Source: Arthrobacter agilis (GTDB lineage Bacteria > Actinomycetota > Actinomycetes > Actinomycetales > Micrococcaceae). From it: 64,000 bases of DNA. Below the pieces are notes generated by a model. It was given only the letters and a program-made list of their open reading frames with translations, had not been told where the DNA came from and ran no database searches. The stretch's first letter is position 1. Each line of letters starts with the position of its first letter. The position numbers were made by a program, and so were the translations under genes. Below, piece by piece: positions 34,761 to 46,134 of the stretch. The DNA lies in assembly GCF_006494655.1 (NCBI RefSeq), contig NZ_VHIM01000006.1, positions 124,001 to 188,000 on the forward strand, given 5' to 3'.

Positions 34761-35549
34761 GACGGCGGCCGGGCCGGCCCATTCCGTGGGCAACGGTCCC
34801 GGGCTGTCCGGGCGTACCACAGCGACAATCTCGTCGAGCACCCGCGCCGCGTACTTCTCTCCCACCCACAGGTGCTTCGCGCCCTCGACCCCGGTGACGT
34901 CCGCCTGCGGGACGCGGGCGAAACGGGCCCTGGCGTCCTCCGGTACCAGGTAGTCGTCGAACTCCGGCACGAGGACCTTCAGCGGGAGTCGGCTCGCCGC
35001 CCACGCGTCGAGGTCGGAATCGTCCGCGCGGTGCAGCGGCGGGGAGAGGAGGATTGCGCCCTCGATGAGATCGGCCACCGGGTCCTGGGCGCCGTACTTC
35101 AGGCACAGCTCCGTCCCGAAGGACCAGCCCACCAGCCAGATGTTCTGCAGGCCCTCGGCCACGGCCCAGTCGACGGCGGCCTGCAGGTCGAGGCGTTCTG
35201 CCTCGCCGCCGTCGAAGGCGCCCTCGCTGCAGCCCCTCGGCGAGCACGTCCCGCGCGTGTTGAAGCGCAGTACGGCGATGTCCGCGAGGGCCGGCAGCCG
35301 GAAGGACGCTTTCCGGTAGACATGGGAGTCCATGAAGCCGCCGTGCGTCGGGAGCGGGTGCAACGTCACGAGCGTTGCTTTCGGCGCCCTGCCGCCGGCA
35401 GGGGTGGCGAACTCCCCCACGAGCGTCAGCCCGTCGGCGGTGTGCAGCTCGATGTTGCGCCGCTCCGCCGGGAGCACCGTGGCCGCTCGGATCGCCACTG
35501 GTTCATGACTCGTGGAATAGGTGTAGTCGGGTGTCTCGCTGCTGGCCAT
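34734..35549 (-). CDS. Alpha/beta hydrolase
   Basis: 271 residues. A serine-hydrolase fold with LVTLHPLPTHGG (oxyanion region), the nucleophile in LVGWSFGTELC, the acid in VPEFDDYLVP and His in GAKHLWVGEK. The HPHPxxGG-like motif and short lid resemble the YsgA/YqiA-like or dienelactone-hydrolase-like peptidases; the substrate is unknown. ATG 35549 has TAGACT 6 nt upstream. The last codons lie in a 29-bp tandem repeat, so the C-terminal SPMANG and the stop codon are duplicated downstream. It converges with the AI-2E-family gene. Confidence 0.87.
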   Translation of the reverse strand: MASSETPDYTYSTSHEPVAIRAATVLPAERRNIELHTADGLTLVGEFATPAGGRAPKATLVTLHPLPTHGGFMDSHVYRKASFRLPALADIAVLRFNTRGTCSPRGCSEGAFDGGEAERLDLQAAVDWAVAEGLQNIWLVGWSFGTELCLKYGAQDPVADLIEGAILLSPPLHRADDSDLDAWAASRLPLKVLVPEFDDYLVPEDARARFARVPQADVTGVEGAKHLWVGEKYAARVLDEIVAVVRPDSPGPLPTEWAGPAAVAPSPMANG

Positions 35550-35555
35550 CCGACC

Positions 35556-35561
35556 AGTCTA
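35556..35561 (-). promoter_or_regulatory. -10 box for leaderless hydrolase gene
   Basis: TAGACT on the minus strand, 6 nt from ATG 35549. Confidence 0.6.
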
Positions 35562-35687
35562 GGCACTGCCCCGGCCGCGGCGGAGCCTTCTCAGGGAGGG
35601 CGCCGGGAGTGCGATGCCGCTCAGCCGGCTGCCCCAGTGCTGAGGCTGCATGCGCGCAGCGGCCGCCTCGGTGCCAGGGCTGCATCG

Positions 35688-35711
35688 GTGCAGCCGTGCA
35701 GCCGTGCAGCG
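35688..35711. repeat. Three tandem 8-bp units
   Basis: GTGCAGCC, GTGCAGCC, GTGCAGCG in direct succession, preceded by GCTGCATCG, so several GCTGCA/TGCAGC hairpins can form. It lies between the zinc-ribbon gene and the hydrolase promoter and could be a weak transcription-ending structure. Confidence 0.45.
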
Positions 35712-35738
35712 TAATCCCCAACGGGGGCTGTGCGGAGG

Positions 35739-36059
35739 TCAGTACCGGAAGCTGCGCGTCTGCCAGCACCGCACGTGCCAGTGCCTGCGATCAGCGAGGG
35801 CGGATTCGGGACCGAACAGCGAGTCCTCCCGCCACACCACGAGATGGGCTATCCCCGGGAGGATGGACGCGTTGCACCCCGGGCAGGTGTAGGTCTTCGC
35901 CGCGTTGCGCTCCGTGATGCGGCGCACGGACCAGTCGCCGTCCGGCGCCGATTCCCGCAGCGGAAGACCAGCGCGCGCCCGCTCGAGATCGATCTCCGGG
36001 GGTGCCCCCCACTTGGGTCTGGGCGACCCGGGTCGGTTCGGGCGGTTGGAACGGGGCAT
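35739..36059 (-). CDS. Small zinc-ribbon protein divergent from nucS
   Basis: 106 residues, N-terminus basic and Pro-rich ([16 protein letters not shown]). The conserved block [20 protein letters not shown], followed by [10 protein letters not shown], offers two Cys, then His and Cys, as a likely zinc site. I recall this family in many actinobacteria, sometimes labelled ATP/GTP-binding, but no nucleotide motif is visible here. ATG 36059 has GGAGG directly against it and a CAGACT six nt upstream, so it may be leaderless. The gene is divergent from the mismatch-repair nuclease gene nucS with 114 bp between starts. Confidence 0.8.
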   Translation of the reverse strand: MPRSNRPNRPGSPRPKWGAPPEIDLERARAGLPLRESAPDGDWSVRRITERNAAKTYTCPGCNASILPGIAHLVVWREDSLFGPESALADRRHWHVRCWQTRSFRY

Positions 36060-36160
36060 CCTCCAAGTCTGCCACCCGCGCAGCCGCCGAACCGCGCCCG
36101 GACGTTGCCCCGACCCTGCCCCCACCATGCAGGTCGGCGGTCTCCGGGAACACGGGACGG

Positions 36161-36166
36161 TAGAGT
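36161..36166 (+). promoter_or_regulatory. -10 box for leaderless nucS
   Basis: TAGAGT lies 7 nt before GTG 36174, with no ribosome binding site. Confidence 0.6.
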
Positions 36167-36173
36167 CTTCGAC

Positions 36174-36869
36174 GTGCGTCTTGTCATTGCCCGCTGTTCC
36201 GTCGACTACGTCGGCCGCCTCCGCGCCCATCTTCCCCTCGCGACCCGACTCCTCATGGTGAAGGCGGACGGGTCCGTCCTGGTGCACTCCGATGGCGGCT
36301 CCTACAAGCCGCTCAACTGGATGAGCCCGCCGGCCACGCTGCGCGTCAGGGCTCCCGACGACGCCGACCGCGCCGAGGGCATCACCGAGGTCTGGACGGT
36401 GCAGCACGGCAAGAGCGACGACAAGCTCGTGATCAGCATCCGTGAACAGCTCCACGACTCCGCCCACGACCTCGGCGTGGACCCCGGGCTCGTCAAGGAC
36501 GGGGTGGAAGCGGATCTGCAGCGGCTGCTGGCAGAGCAGATCGAGCTGCTCGGCGCGGGCTTCACGCTGATCCGCCGGGAGTACATGACGGCCATCGGGC
36601 CGGTGGACATCCTGGCCCGCGACGCGAAGGGCCGCACGGTGGCCATCGAGCTCAAGCGCCGGGGCGACATCGACGGCGTCGAACAGCTGACGCGGTACCT
36701 GGAGCTCCTCAATCGGGATCCCCTCATGTCCCCCGTGCGCGGTGTCTTCGCGGCCCAGCAGATCAAGCCGCAGGCGCGCGTGCTGGCGACCGATCGGGGT
36801 ATCGACTGCCTGACCCTCGACTACGACGCCATGCGCGGCGTGGACGACAGCGAATCCCGCCTGTTCTAG
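36174..36869 (+). CDS. nucS: Mismatch-specific endonuclease NucS/EndoMS
   Basis: 231 residues. NucS cuts both strands at mismatches and provides mismatch repair in actinobacteria, which lack MutS/MutL. The N-terminal DNA-binding domain starts [16 protein letters not shown]. The C-terminal RecB-like nuclease has Asp145 (GPVDILARD), Glu159 and Lys161 (VAIELKRRG), then [10 protein letters not shown]. The C-terminal tail SRLF is a probable sliding-clamp contact. Length and start (GTG, TAGAGT 7 nt upstream) fit the family. No mutS or mutL is in this window. Confidence 0.96.
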   Translation: MRLVIARCSVDYVGRLRAHLPLATRLLMVKADGSVLVHSDGGSYKPLNWMSPPATLRVRAPDDADRAEGITEVWTVQHGKSDDKLVISIREQLHDSAHDLGVDPGLVKDGVEADLQRLLAEQIELLGAGFTLIRREYMTAIGPVDILARDAKGRTVAIELKRRGDIDGVEQLTRYLELLNRDPLMSPVRGVFAAQQIKPQARVLATDRGIDCLTLDYDAMRGVDDSESRLF

Positions 36870-36948
36870 GTCCGCTGCACGCACGGCCCGGCTCGAACCG
36901 TGCTGCGCCCGCCCGGAGCAGTCCCGGGCCTTAGCCCTGGCCACCGCC

Positions 36949-36954
36949 TAGACT
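36949..36954 (+). promoter_or_regulatory. -10 box for leaderless nagA
   Basis: TAGACT lies 6 nt before ATG 36961, with no ribosome binding site. Confidence 0.6.
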
Positions 36955-36960
36955 CTGTGC

Positions 36961-38163
36961 ATGGCCCTTCCCCACGGAACACCCACTGCCCTGTCCGGAC
37001 GCCTGGTGACCGAAGCAGGCATCGAGGAAGGCGTCCTGGCCTGGGAGGGCTCACGCATCACCGGCACGGGGAGCGGCTCCCGGAAGGACGCCGTCAAGCT
37101 TCCCGAGGGCTGTCTGATCCTTCCCGGACTGATCGACCTGCACTGCCACGGCGCCGGAGGCGGGGACTTCACCTCGGGCTCCGCCGCGGACATCAGGACC
37201 GCTGCCGCGCATCTGCACCGCAGCGGCTCGACCACCGTCCTGGCAAGCACCTGCGCTGCCCCTCTGGCGGACCTGGAAGATGCATTCTCCCGGCTGGCCG
37301 ACGCCGTCGAGGCGGGCCTCCTGGCCGGCATCCACGCCGAGGGTCCGTTCCTGTCCAAGGAACGCAGCGGCGCCCATGATCCGGCGTTCCTCCTGCTGCC
37401 GACGCAGCCGGACGTTGCCCGCCTCGTCGCCGCGGGCCGGGGCCACCTCGCCTCGATGACCTACGCCCCCGAGCTCCCCGGCAGTGACGTCCTGGTGTAC
37501 GAGCTCGTGATGCACGGCGTCATCCCGTCGATCGGTCACACGGACGGTTCCACGGAGCAGACCACGGCAGCACTGGACCTCATCAACGAGGAACTCGCCT
37601 CGACGGGCTTCGCGGGCTTCAGCGGCAGGCCGACCGCAACGCACCTCTTCAACGCGATGCCCGCGATCCACCACAGGTCCCCGGGACCCGTCCCCCTCCT
37701 CCTACAACGGGCCCGGGCCGGAGAGATCGCCGTCGAGCTCATCGCGGACGGCGTCCACCTGCACGCCGAGACCGTCCGGATGGCCTTCACGATCGCCGGG
37801 TCGGAGAACATCTGTCTGGTGAGCGACTCGACGTCGGCGGCCGGCTGCGCATCGGGTACCTACCGGCTGGGACGCAGCGAGGTGACGGTGATGGACGGCA
37901 CCGCCGTCCTGACGGGGAGCGGAGCCCTGGCCGGCGGAGCAGGAAGCCTACTCGACGTCGTACGGTGCGCCACGCGGGCCGGAGTGGGACTGGTGGATGC
38001 CGTGCGCTCGGCGACCGCCGTGCCGGCAGGCGTCCTGGGGCTGGCCGACGAGGTCGGCAGTCTCCGGAGCGGTCTGCGGGCCGACGCGGTCGTGGTGACG
38101 GCGGAGCTCGAGCCGGCGGGTGTGCTCCGCAACGGAGAGTGGATCAGGCCGCTCGAGCACTGA
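36961..38163 (+). CDS. nagA: N-acetylglucosamine-6-phosphate deacetylase
   Basis: 400 residues. It removes acetate from GlcNAc-6-phosphate in amino-sugar recycling and catabolism. Amidohydrolase motifs: LIDLHCHGAGGGDFTSG, the metal-binding Glu in HAEGPFLSKERSGAHDP, GHTDGS, THLFNAMPAIHHRSPG, LIADGVHLH and catalytic Asp in LVSDSTSAAG. Stand-alone here, without nagB or a PTS gene in the window. It is probably leaderless. It converges on the DUF2550 gene 30 bp away. Confidence 0.95.
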   Translation: MALPHGTPTALSGRLVTEAGIEEGVLAWEGSRITGTGSGSRKDAVKLPEGCLILPGLIDLHCHGAGGGDFTSGSAADIRTAAAHLHRSGSTTVLASTCAAPLADLEDAFSRLADAVEAGLLAGIHAEGPFLSKERSGAHDPAFLLLPTQPDVARLVAAGRGHLASMTYAPELPGSDVLVYELVMHGVIPSIGHTDGSTEQTTAALDLINEELASTGFAGFSGRPTATHLFNAMPAIHHRSPGPVPLLLQRARAGEIAVELIADGVHLHAETVRMAFTIAGSENICLVSDSTSAAGCASGTYRLGRSEVTVMDGTAVLTGSGALAGGAGSLLDVVRCATRAGVGLVDAVRSATAVPAGVLGLADEVGSLRSGLRADAVVVTAELEPAGVLRNGEWIRPLEH

Positions 38164-38193
38164 GAGCCGCGGCTGCCCCGCACCGTGTCCCGA

Positions 38194-38625
38194 TCAGCGC
38201 CAGGTGCCGATCCCGATGACCGGTCCGGCCTCGATCCACGAGGAGAGACCCGCGTAGACGTCGAACTTCATCGCCAGGTCCAGCGGCTCGCCGTCGTGCA
38301 CGAGCTGCACCACGATCGCTCCCGGCTGGATGCGCACTCGTTCGGACTCCGTGGCGGGCCGCCACCCCTCGACCTCGAGCGAGCTCCGCAGGAACCGGTG
38401 CCGGGGAAGGGGGCTCAGGGAGAGCAGGCTCAGCCACTCCAGGTGTTTGTCCGTGTAACGACAAACCCCCACCCGCCAGCCCGAGGTCGGGAGGCGGATG
38501 GAGGCGTCGAAGGTACCGAGTGCACGGTTGAGGTGGTATCTGCGGAGGAGGAATGCCCCGATCACGAGCACGAGCAGGCCGAAGGCAGCCGCAAGGCACA
38601 GGAACGTGACACCCAGGACCTCCAC
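38194..38625 (-). CDS. DUF2550 membrane-anchored protein
   Basis: 143 residues. One N-terminal membrane segment (LGVTFLCLAAAFGLLVLVIGAFLL region, about 4-27), then RRYHLNRALGTFDASIRL and a beta-rich domain ending GPVIGIGTWR. This matches the actinobacterial DUF2550 family that follows atpC (Rv1312 in M. tuberculosis); its function is unknown. GTG 38625 lies 10 bp after atpC. A TAGGAT box overlapping the atpC stop gives it a possible promoter of its own. Confidence 0.88.
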   Translation of the reverse strand: MEVLGVTFLCLAAAFGLLVLVIGAFLLRRYHLNRALGTFDASIRLPTSGWRVGVCRYTDKHLEWLSLLSLSPLPRHRFLRSSLEVEGWRPATESERVRIQPGAIVVQLVHDGEPLDLAMKFDVYAGLSSWIEAGPVIGIGTWR

Positions 38626-38632
38626 CGTCGGG

Positions 38633-38638
38633 ATCCTA
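38633..38638 (-). promoter_or_regulatory. -10 box for leaderless DUF2550 gene
   Basis: TAGGAT on the minus strand, 7 nt from GTG 38625. Its first three bases are the atpC stop codon. Confidence 0.45.
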
Positions 38639-38929
38639 GGCGGATTCCGGCGTCACCGAACCGCCCACCCTGGCGTTGTCCGCCACGATGACGACCCGGT
38701 TGGAATCGACGGAGAAGAACCCTCCGTCCACACCCACCACGAGCCGTTCGCCGGTCACGGGATCCACGGACAGTTCCCCTGCCTCGAGGATCGCCAGAAT
38801 GGGGGCGTGACCGGGGAGGATCCCGATCTGCCCGTTGGCCGTGCGTGCGTTGACGGTGCGCGCCGCGCCCGACCACACGAAGTGGTCGGCCGCGACGATT
38901 TCGACCTCGAGTTCGCCGTGTGTCGCCAT
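38636..38929 (-). CDS. atpC: ATP synthase F1 epsilon subunit
   Basis: 97 residues, shorter than the E. coli protein because the C-terminal helical hairpin is reduced. The beta-sandwich domain is complete: LEVEIVAADHFVWSG, GQIGILPGHAPILAIL and GGFFSVDSNRVVIVAD. Epsilon links the rotor to F1 and can inhibit ATP hydrolysis; a short version probably inhibits less or differently. Last gene of the atp operon, 5 bp after atpD. Confidence 0.95.
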   Translation of the reverse strand: MATHGELEVEIVAADHFVWSGAARTVNARTANGQIGILPGHAPILAILEAGELSVDPVTGERLVVGVDGGFFSVDSNRVVIVADNARVGGSVTPESA

Positions 38930-38934
38930 CGGCG

Positions 38935-40437
<1,503 letters not shown>

Positions 40438-40482
40438 CTAGCGGTGCACCCGGCGTCCCTTCGTGGACCCGGGTGGGAAGGG

Positions 40483-41376
40483 TCAGGAGGCGTTCAGCGC
40501 GTCCGCGCCGGCCACGATCTCCGAGAGCTCCTGCGTGATCTCCGCCTGGCGGGCGGTGTTGCGCAGGCGGGTGTACTTCTTGATCAGCTCGGTGGCGTTG
40601 TCACCGGCGGACTTCATCGCCCGCTGACGTGCGGCGAGTTCGCTCGCCGCCGCCTGCAGCATCGCCGCGAAGATCCGGGACTCGATGTACCGCGGGAGCA
40701 GTGCGTCGAGCACCTGCTCGGGCTCGGGCTCGTACTCGTAGAGCGGGAGCAGGTCACCGGGCTGCGTGACCTCCTCGTCCACGACCTCGAGCGGCAGCAG
40801 TCGCATGACCGACGGCTCCTGCACGACCATCGAGCGGAACTTGGTGTAGACGACATGGATCTCGTCGACGCCGCCCTCCTCGTAGTCCTTCAGGAACGTC
40901 GCCAAGAGAGCCTCGCCGACCTCGCGGGCCGTCTCGAACTCAGGAGCATCCGTTCCACCGGTCCAGACCTTCTCGTAGCCGCGGCCGCGGAAGTCGAAGT
41001 AGGACTGCGCCTTGCGCCCGAGGAGGTAGGACTGGATCTCCTTGCCCTCCGAGCGCAGTGTCTCGAACAGGCCCTCGGCCTGCTTCAGGGCACTCGCGGA
41101 GTACGAACCGGCGAGACCGCGATCCGAGGTCAGGACCAGCACGGCAGCACGTCTCACCTCGCCGTGCTCGGTCGTCAGGGGGTGGTCGATCTCCGACTGC
41201 GACGACACGGCCGACACCGCGCGGGTGATCGCATTGGCGTACGGCAGGGCCGCAGCGACACGCGTACGTGCCTTGCCGATGCGAGACGTCGCGATCAGCT
41301 CCATCGCCTTGAAGATCTTCCGCGTCGACGTCGTCGACGCGATCTTCTGGCGGTAGACCCGGATCTGGGCTCCCAT
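40483..41376 (-). CDS. atpG: ATP synthase F1 gamma subunit
   Basis: 297 residues. The rotor shaft, with the conserved N-terminal helix [28 protein letters not shown] region and C-terminal [23 protein letters not shown]. The insert around residues 195-225 ([19 protein letters not shown]) is typical of actinobacterial gamma subunits. It lies 89 bp after atpA. Confidence 0.97.
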   Translation of the reverse strand: MGAQIRVYRQKIASTTSTRKIFKAMELIATSRIGKARTRVAAALPYANAITRAVSAVSSQSEIDHPLTTEHGEVRRAAVLVLTSDRGLAGSYSASALKQAEGLFETLRSEGKEIQSYLLGRKAQSYFDFRGRGYEKVWTGGTDAPEFETAREVGEALLATFLKDYEEGGVDEIHVVYTKFRSMVVQEPSVMRLLPLEVVDEEVTQPGDLLPLYEYEPEPEQVLDALLPRYIESRIFAAMLQAAASELAARQRAMKSAGDNATELIKKYTRLRNTARQAEITQELSEIVAGADALNAS

Positions 41377-41465
41377 TCTTGTCCTTTCCTTCGCTCCCCT
41401 ACGGGAAGCGATCCGGCTCGAGGCCCTGCTGCCGGGAGGGTCTCCCCTCCCGGCAGCCCGGGTCC

Positions 41466-43100
41466 CTAGCGCTTCTGTCGAACGATCTTTTCCTGCTCGA
41501 CCGAATCGGCGTCGATCGCGTCGTGCTCTTCGTGACCTGCACCGAAGCCGTTGGCCCCTTCACCGAAGAAACCCTGCTTGAAGTCGGTGATCTGGGTCTT
41601 CAGCTCCTCCGCCGTCGAGTCCTCGAGCTTGCCCGTCTGGGCGAGCGTCGTCAGGACCTGCGACTTGTGGCCGAGGTGCTCCAGGAACTCCGTCTCGAAC
41701 CGGTTGATGTCCTCGACAGGAACGTCGTCGAGATAACCGTTCGTTCCGGCCCAGATGGACACGACCTGCTGCTCGACCGGCATCGGCGAGTACTGGCCCT
41801 GCTTCAGCAGCTCCATCAGGCGGGCACCACGCGTCAGTTGCTGGCGTGAGGCGGCATCGAGGTCCGAGGCGAACATCGCGAAGGCCTGCATGTCGCGGTA
41901 CTGGGCGAGATCGAGCTTCAACGTGCCCGAGACCTTCTTCATCGACTTCACCTGCGCGGCGCCACCCACGCGGGAGACCGACACGCCGACGTCCACGGCG
42001 GGACGCTGGTTGGCGTTGAAGAGATCCGACTGGAGGAAGATCTGGCCGTCGGTGATGGAGATGACGTTGGTCGGGATGTAGGCCGAGACGTCGTTCGCCT
42101 TCGTCTCGATGAGCGGGAGACCCGTCATCGATCCGGCACCGAGGTCGTCCGAGAGCTTCGCACAGCGCTCGAGCAGCCGGGAGTGCAGGTAGAAGACGTC
42201 GCCCGGGTAGGCTTCGCGTCCCGGCGGACGCCGCAGCAGCAGTGACACGGCACGGTAGGCCTCGGCCTGCTTGGACAGGTCGTCGAACACGATGAGGACG
42301 TGCTTGCCGCCGTACATCCAGTGCTGCCCGATTGCGGAACCGGCGTAGGGCGCGAGGTACTTGAAGCCTGCGGGGTCGGAGGCGGGAGACGCGACGATGG
42401 TCGTGTACTCCAGGGCGCCCTTGTCCTCGAGGGTCTGGCGGACCGCAGCGATGGTCGACGCCTTCTGGCCGATGGCCACGTAGATGCAGCGGACCTGCTT
42501 GCTCACATCGCCCGAAGCCCAGTTGGCCTTCTGGTTGATGATGGTGTCCACCGCGATGGCGGTCTTGCCGGTCTGGCGGTCACCGATGATCAGCTGGCGC
42601 TGGCCGCGCCCGATCGGGATCATCGCGTCGATGGCCTTGAGACCGGTCTGCATGGGCTCGTGCACCGACTTGCGCTGCGTGACGCCCGGGGCCTGGGTCT
42701 CGAGGGCGCGGCGGCCCTCGGCGACGATCTCGCCGAGATCGTCGATGGGCTGGCCCAGAGGGTCGACGACACGGCCGAGGAAAGCGTCACCGACGGGGAC
42801 CGAGAGGATCTCTCCCGTGCGGTGCACTTCCTGGCCTTCTTCGATGCCGTTGTAGTCACCGAGCACGACGACACCGATCTCGCGGGTGTCGAGGTTCTGC
42901 GCGAGTCCGAGCGTGCCGTCCTCGAATCGCAGCAGCTCGTTCGCCATGACGGAGGGAAGACCCTCCACCCGGGCGATGCCGTCACTGGCGGTGGTCACGC
43001 GGCCCACTTCGACGCGCTCCGCGTTTCCGGGCTCGTAGGACGCCGCAAAGTCGTTCAACGCACTACGAACGTCTTCGGCGTTGATGGTCAATTCGGCCAT
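41466..43100 (-). CDS. atpA: ATP synthase F1 alpha subunit
   Basis: 544 residues, the non-catalytic nucleotide-binding subunit. P-loop [26 protein letters not shown] and [15 protein letters not shown]-type blocks are present. The C-terminal extension of about 40 residues ([21 protein letters not shown] and beyond) resembles the mycobacterial alpha tail that suppresses ATP hydrolysis. That similarity of function is inferred. Confidence 0.98.
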   Translation of the reverse strand: MAELTINAEDVRSALNDFAASYEPGNAERVEVGRVTTASDGIARVEGLPSVMANELLRFEDGTLGLAQNLDTREIGVVVLGDYNGIEEGQEVHRTGEILSVPVGDAFLGRVVDPLGQPIDDLGEIVAEGRRALETQAPGVTQRKSVHEPMQTGLKAIDAMIPIGRGQRQLIIGDRQTGKTAIAVDTIINQKANWASGDVSKQVRCIYVAIGQKASTIAAVRQTLEDKGALEYTTIVASPASDPAGFKYLAPYAGSAIGQHWMYGGKHVLIVFDDLSKQAEAYRAVSLLLRRPPGREAYPGDVFYLHSRLLERCAKLSDDLGAGSMTGLPLIETKANDVSAYIPTNVISITDGQIFLQSDLFNANQRPAVDVGVSVSRVGGAAQVKSMKKVSGTLKLDLAQYRDMQAFAMFASDLDAASRQQLTRGARLMELLKQGQYSPMPVEQQVVSIWAGTNGYLDDVPVEDINRFETEFLEHLGHKSQVLTTLAQTGKLEDSTAEELKTQITDFKQGFFGEGANGFGAGHEEHDAIDADSVEQEKIVRQKR

Positions 43101-43194
43101 CTCAGTCCCTGCTCTCCTGTGTTGTGGTCACCTGGATGCGTGGCGACCGATGTGGTGTTCAGTGTGTATACGACGCTGGTGGAAGGCCAGAGGC

Positions 43195-44006
43195 CTATCC
43201 GGCCAGCGTGCGGCGCAGTTCGGACAGGCGCGTGACGACGGTCGAATCGACCATCTCGTCTCCCACGCTGACGCGGACTCCACCGATGAGTGTGGGGTCG
43301 ACCTTGACGTTGACCTTCAGTTCGCGACCGTACAGACCGTTCAGACCTGATTGCAGCCGCTCGAACTGGTCGGCGGTCAGCGGACGGGTGACGCTGACAT
43401 CGGCGATCCAGCGCTGCTGGCGTGCCGCGACGAGCTCCAGGAACCGCTCCACGAGTGCAGCGGGCTTGAGGCCGCGCGGCGACTCGATGGCCTGGCTGAT
43501 CAGCAACCTGGCGGCCGGACCTGCACCGGGTACGAGCTTGAGCCCGAGCGCCACCTTCGACTCAGGCGTCGCCTGGGTCTCGGAGAGCGCCCGCTGCAGG
43601 GCGTGGTTGGAGGCGACGACCTGGACGAAGGCGTACAGCTCGTTCTCGAGCTGCTCCAGCCCCTCGGCGCCGCTCCCCTGCTCGGCGACCGAGATCACGA
43701 CAGTGGCAGCGAGGGTCTCCAGGGCATCACCGATGTCACGGGCGTTGGCCCAGCGCTCGCTGACGAGATCCCTGACCACATCCGCCGCTTCGGACGAGAC
43801 GCGACCGCCGATCAGCTGACCCGCGAGCACCGCCTTGTCCTGACCGGAGCGCGACGGATCCGTCAGCGCACGGCGAAGCCCCGCATTGCTGTCGAGGATC
43901 GCCAGTACTCCGAAGAGGTCCTCCGCCAGCGCGAGATCCGCACCGGGCAGGCGCGACTCCAGCCCTTCACGGACCGACGCGAGGGAGACGCTCGATACTC
44001 CTGCCA

Positions 44007-44007
<1 letters not shown>
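43195..44007 (-). CDS. atpH: ATP synthase F1 delta subunit
   Basis: 270 residues, about 90 longer than the E. coli delta. The C-terminal OSCP core contains LKVNVKVDPTLIGGVRVSVGDEMVD. The first 90 or so residues form a helical region as in other actinobacteria. It joins the peripheral stalk to F1. Its start shares one base with the atpF stop (TAATG). Confidence 0.95.
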
Positions 44008-44561
<554 letters not shown>

Positions 44562-44608
44562 TCACCCGTCTTTCTTCAACTGGTCTTCGGTCGATCAGGA
44601 CGGATGTG

Positions 44609-44824
44609 TCAGGCGCCGATGACGAAGGCGAAGACGAGACCCAGGATCGCGAGTGCTTCCGTCAGGGCCAGTCCGAGGAAGGCGATGGGCTGGAGGACAC
44701 GCTGTGCCTCGGGCTGGCGAGCGACGCCGTTGATGTAGGCCGCGAAGACGAGACCCACACCGATACCACCGCCGATTGCGGAGAGACCGTATCCAACGAG
44801 GTTGAGGCTACCCTGTACTTCCAT
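44609..44824 (-). CDS. atpE: ATP synthase Fo c subunit
   Basis: 71 residues, a two-helix hairpin. The polar loop is ARQPEAQ (about 35-41) and the ion-binding carboxylate is Glu56 in ALTEALAIL. No Na+-binding Gln/Ser signature stands out, so proton coupling is likely. It forms the c-ring and is the site hit by diarylquinolines in mycobacteria. Confidence 0.97.
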   Translation of the reverse strand: MEVQGSLNLVGYGLSAIGGGIGVGLVFAAYINGVARQPEAQRVLQPIAFLGLALTEALAILGLVFAFVIGA

Positions 44825-44908
44825 TGTGTTCCTTTCAAGATGCCGCCTTGGTGCGACAGGTTGTTTGGGATCATCCCCGACGGGGAAGACTGTTGAGAAT
44901 CTGGCGGA

Positions 44909-45730
44909 CTAGTGCGCGTCCGCGTGCAGTGCGCCCTCGATGTAGATCGCGGCGAGCAGGGTGAAGACGTACGCCTGCAGGACCATGATCAGGGCCTCCA
45001 GCATGTACATCGCCACCGACCCGACAAGGACCAGCACGCTGGTGCCCTGCAGGAGGATGTTGCCCGTCATGACCATGTACTCGATCGCGGAGCCGGCGAG
45101 GGTCACGATGAGGTGACCGGCGAGCATCGTCGCGAAGAGTCGGAGCGAGTGCGTGACCGGGCGGACGATGAAGTTCGAGATGATCTCGATCGGCACCACG
45201 ATCAGGAGGATGTACCAGGGGACGCCCGAGGGGACGACGGCCAGCTTGAAGTAGCGGATGCCGTGCTTCTTGACGCCGATACCCACCCAGAGGAGGAAGA
45301 AGATGGCTGCGATCCCGTAGGCGCTGCCGGGGTGCGAGAACGTGGGCAGCTGCAGGAGGGGTATGGCGCCGAAGATGTTGTTCACCAGCACGAAGAAGAA
45401 CGCGGTGAAGAGCCAGGGCACGTACTTCAGGAAGTCCTTCCCGCCGATGATGTCCTTGCCGATGGAGTTGCGGACGAAGCCGTACGCCGTCTCCCCCAGG
45501 AACTGGACTTTTCCGGGCACCATCTGGCGCCGGCGGGAGGCGACGAGGAAGAAGGCTGCGATGAGGACCACCGAGAGGATGGTCAGCAGCATCTGCTTGC
45601 CGAATCCACCCTCCAGCAGGACCCCGTATTCGCCACCCCACGGGAAGATGTCCCGATAGTGGGTGTCATCGATCGTCGGGGCTACGAATCCCTCTTCGGT
45701 AGTTGCGGCCGGGAGCGCAAGCGCGATCAA
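44909..45730 (-). CDS. atpB: ATP synthase Fo a subunit
   Basis: 273 residues, about six membrane segments. The conserved helix contains the essential Arg in HSLRLFATMLAGHL, and the C-terminus is LQAYVFTLLAAIYIEGALHADAH. TTG 45730 is chosen because GAGAGGAAA lies 7 nt upstream and it gives the usual length. The frame continues upstream without a stop but without conservation. It lies 84 bp upstream of atpE. Confidence 0.95.
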   Translation of the reverse strand: MIALALPAATTEEGFVAPTIDDTHYRDIFPWGGEYGVLLEGGFGKQMLLTILSVVLIAAFFLVASRRRQMVPGKVQFLGETAYGFVRNSIGKDIIGGKDFLKYVPWLFTAFFFVLVNNIFGAIPLLQLPTFSHPGSAYGIAAIFFLLWVGIGVKKHGIRYFKLAVVPSGVPWYILLIVVPIEIISNFIVRPVTHSLRLFATMLAGHLIVTLAGSAIEYMVMTGNILLQGTSVLVLVGSVAMYMLEALIMVLQAYVFTLLAAIYIEGALHADAH

Positions 45731-45815
45731 CGCGTTTCCTCTCTGCAGTGTCCATCGTTGGGCAAGATCTGTTCGGCCGCAGCGTGACTGGTCCGACTCG
45801 TTAAGTTCTGGGGAG

Positions 45816-46133
45816 TCACTCGGGTCCGTCCTCGGCACCGGGCGTTGTCCGGGATCCGCTGTGCGGATTCGGCGTGTGGTCCCGGGTGAGGTTGTGCATG
45901 TGGGAGAGGTAGAAACCCCCGGCTGCACCTAAGAACGCTCCCGCCAGCACCAACCAGCGCGTGTCGAGGAGATTATCCAGCCCCCAGCCTATCAAACTCC
46001 ACACCAGGATCCCGCCAATGATGTAGCTGAAGACGGTCATGCCCGCCTCGTAGCCGCCGTTGGAATAGCGGCCTTCCCCGGGTGCGGGAGAGCCTGCGGA
46101 GGCGTCCTCGCGTCGCTGCATTCCGCCCGCCAT
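45816..46133 (-). CDS. AtpZ/AtpI-like small membrane protein of the atp operon
   Basis: 105 residues. After about 30 polar residues there are two membrane segments, FSYIIGGILVWSLIGWGL and WLVLAGAFLGAAGGFYL, then a polar tail. This is the two-helix layout of AtpZ/AtpI-like accessory proteins that assist c-ring assembly or Mg2+ handling. Which family it belongs to is uncertain. It lies 1 bp after the preceding gene and 85 bp before atpB. Confidence 0.75.
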   Translation of the reverse strand: MAGGMQRREDASAGSPAPGEGRYSNGGYEAGMTVFSYIIGGILVWSLIGWGLDNLLDTRWLVLAGAFLGAAGGFYLSHMHNLTRDHTPNPHSGSRTTPGAEDGPE

Positions 46134-46134
46134 C

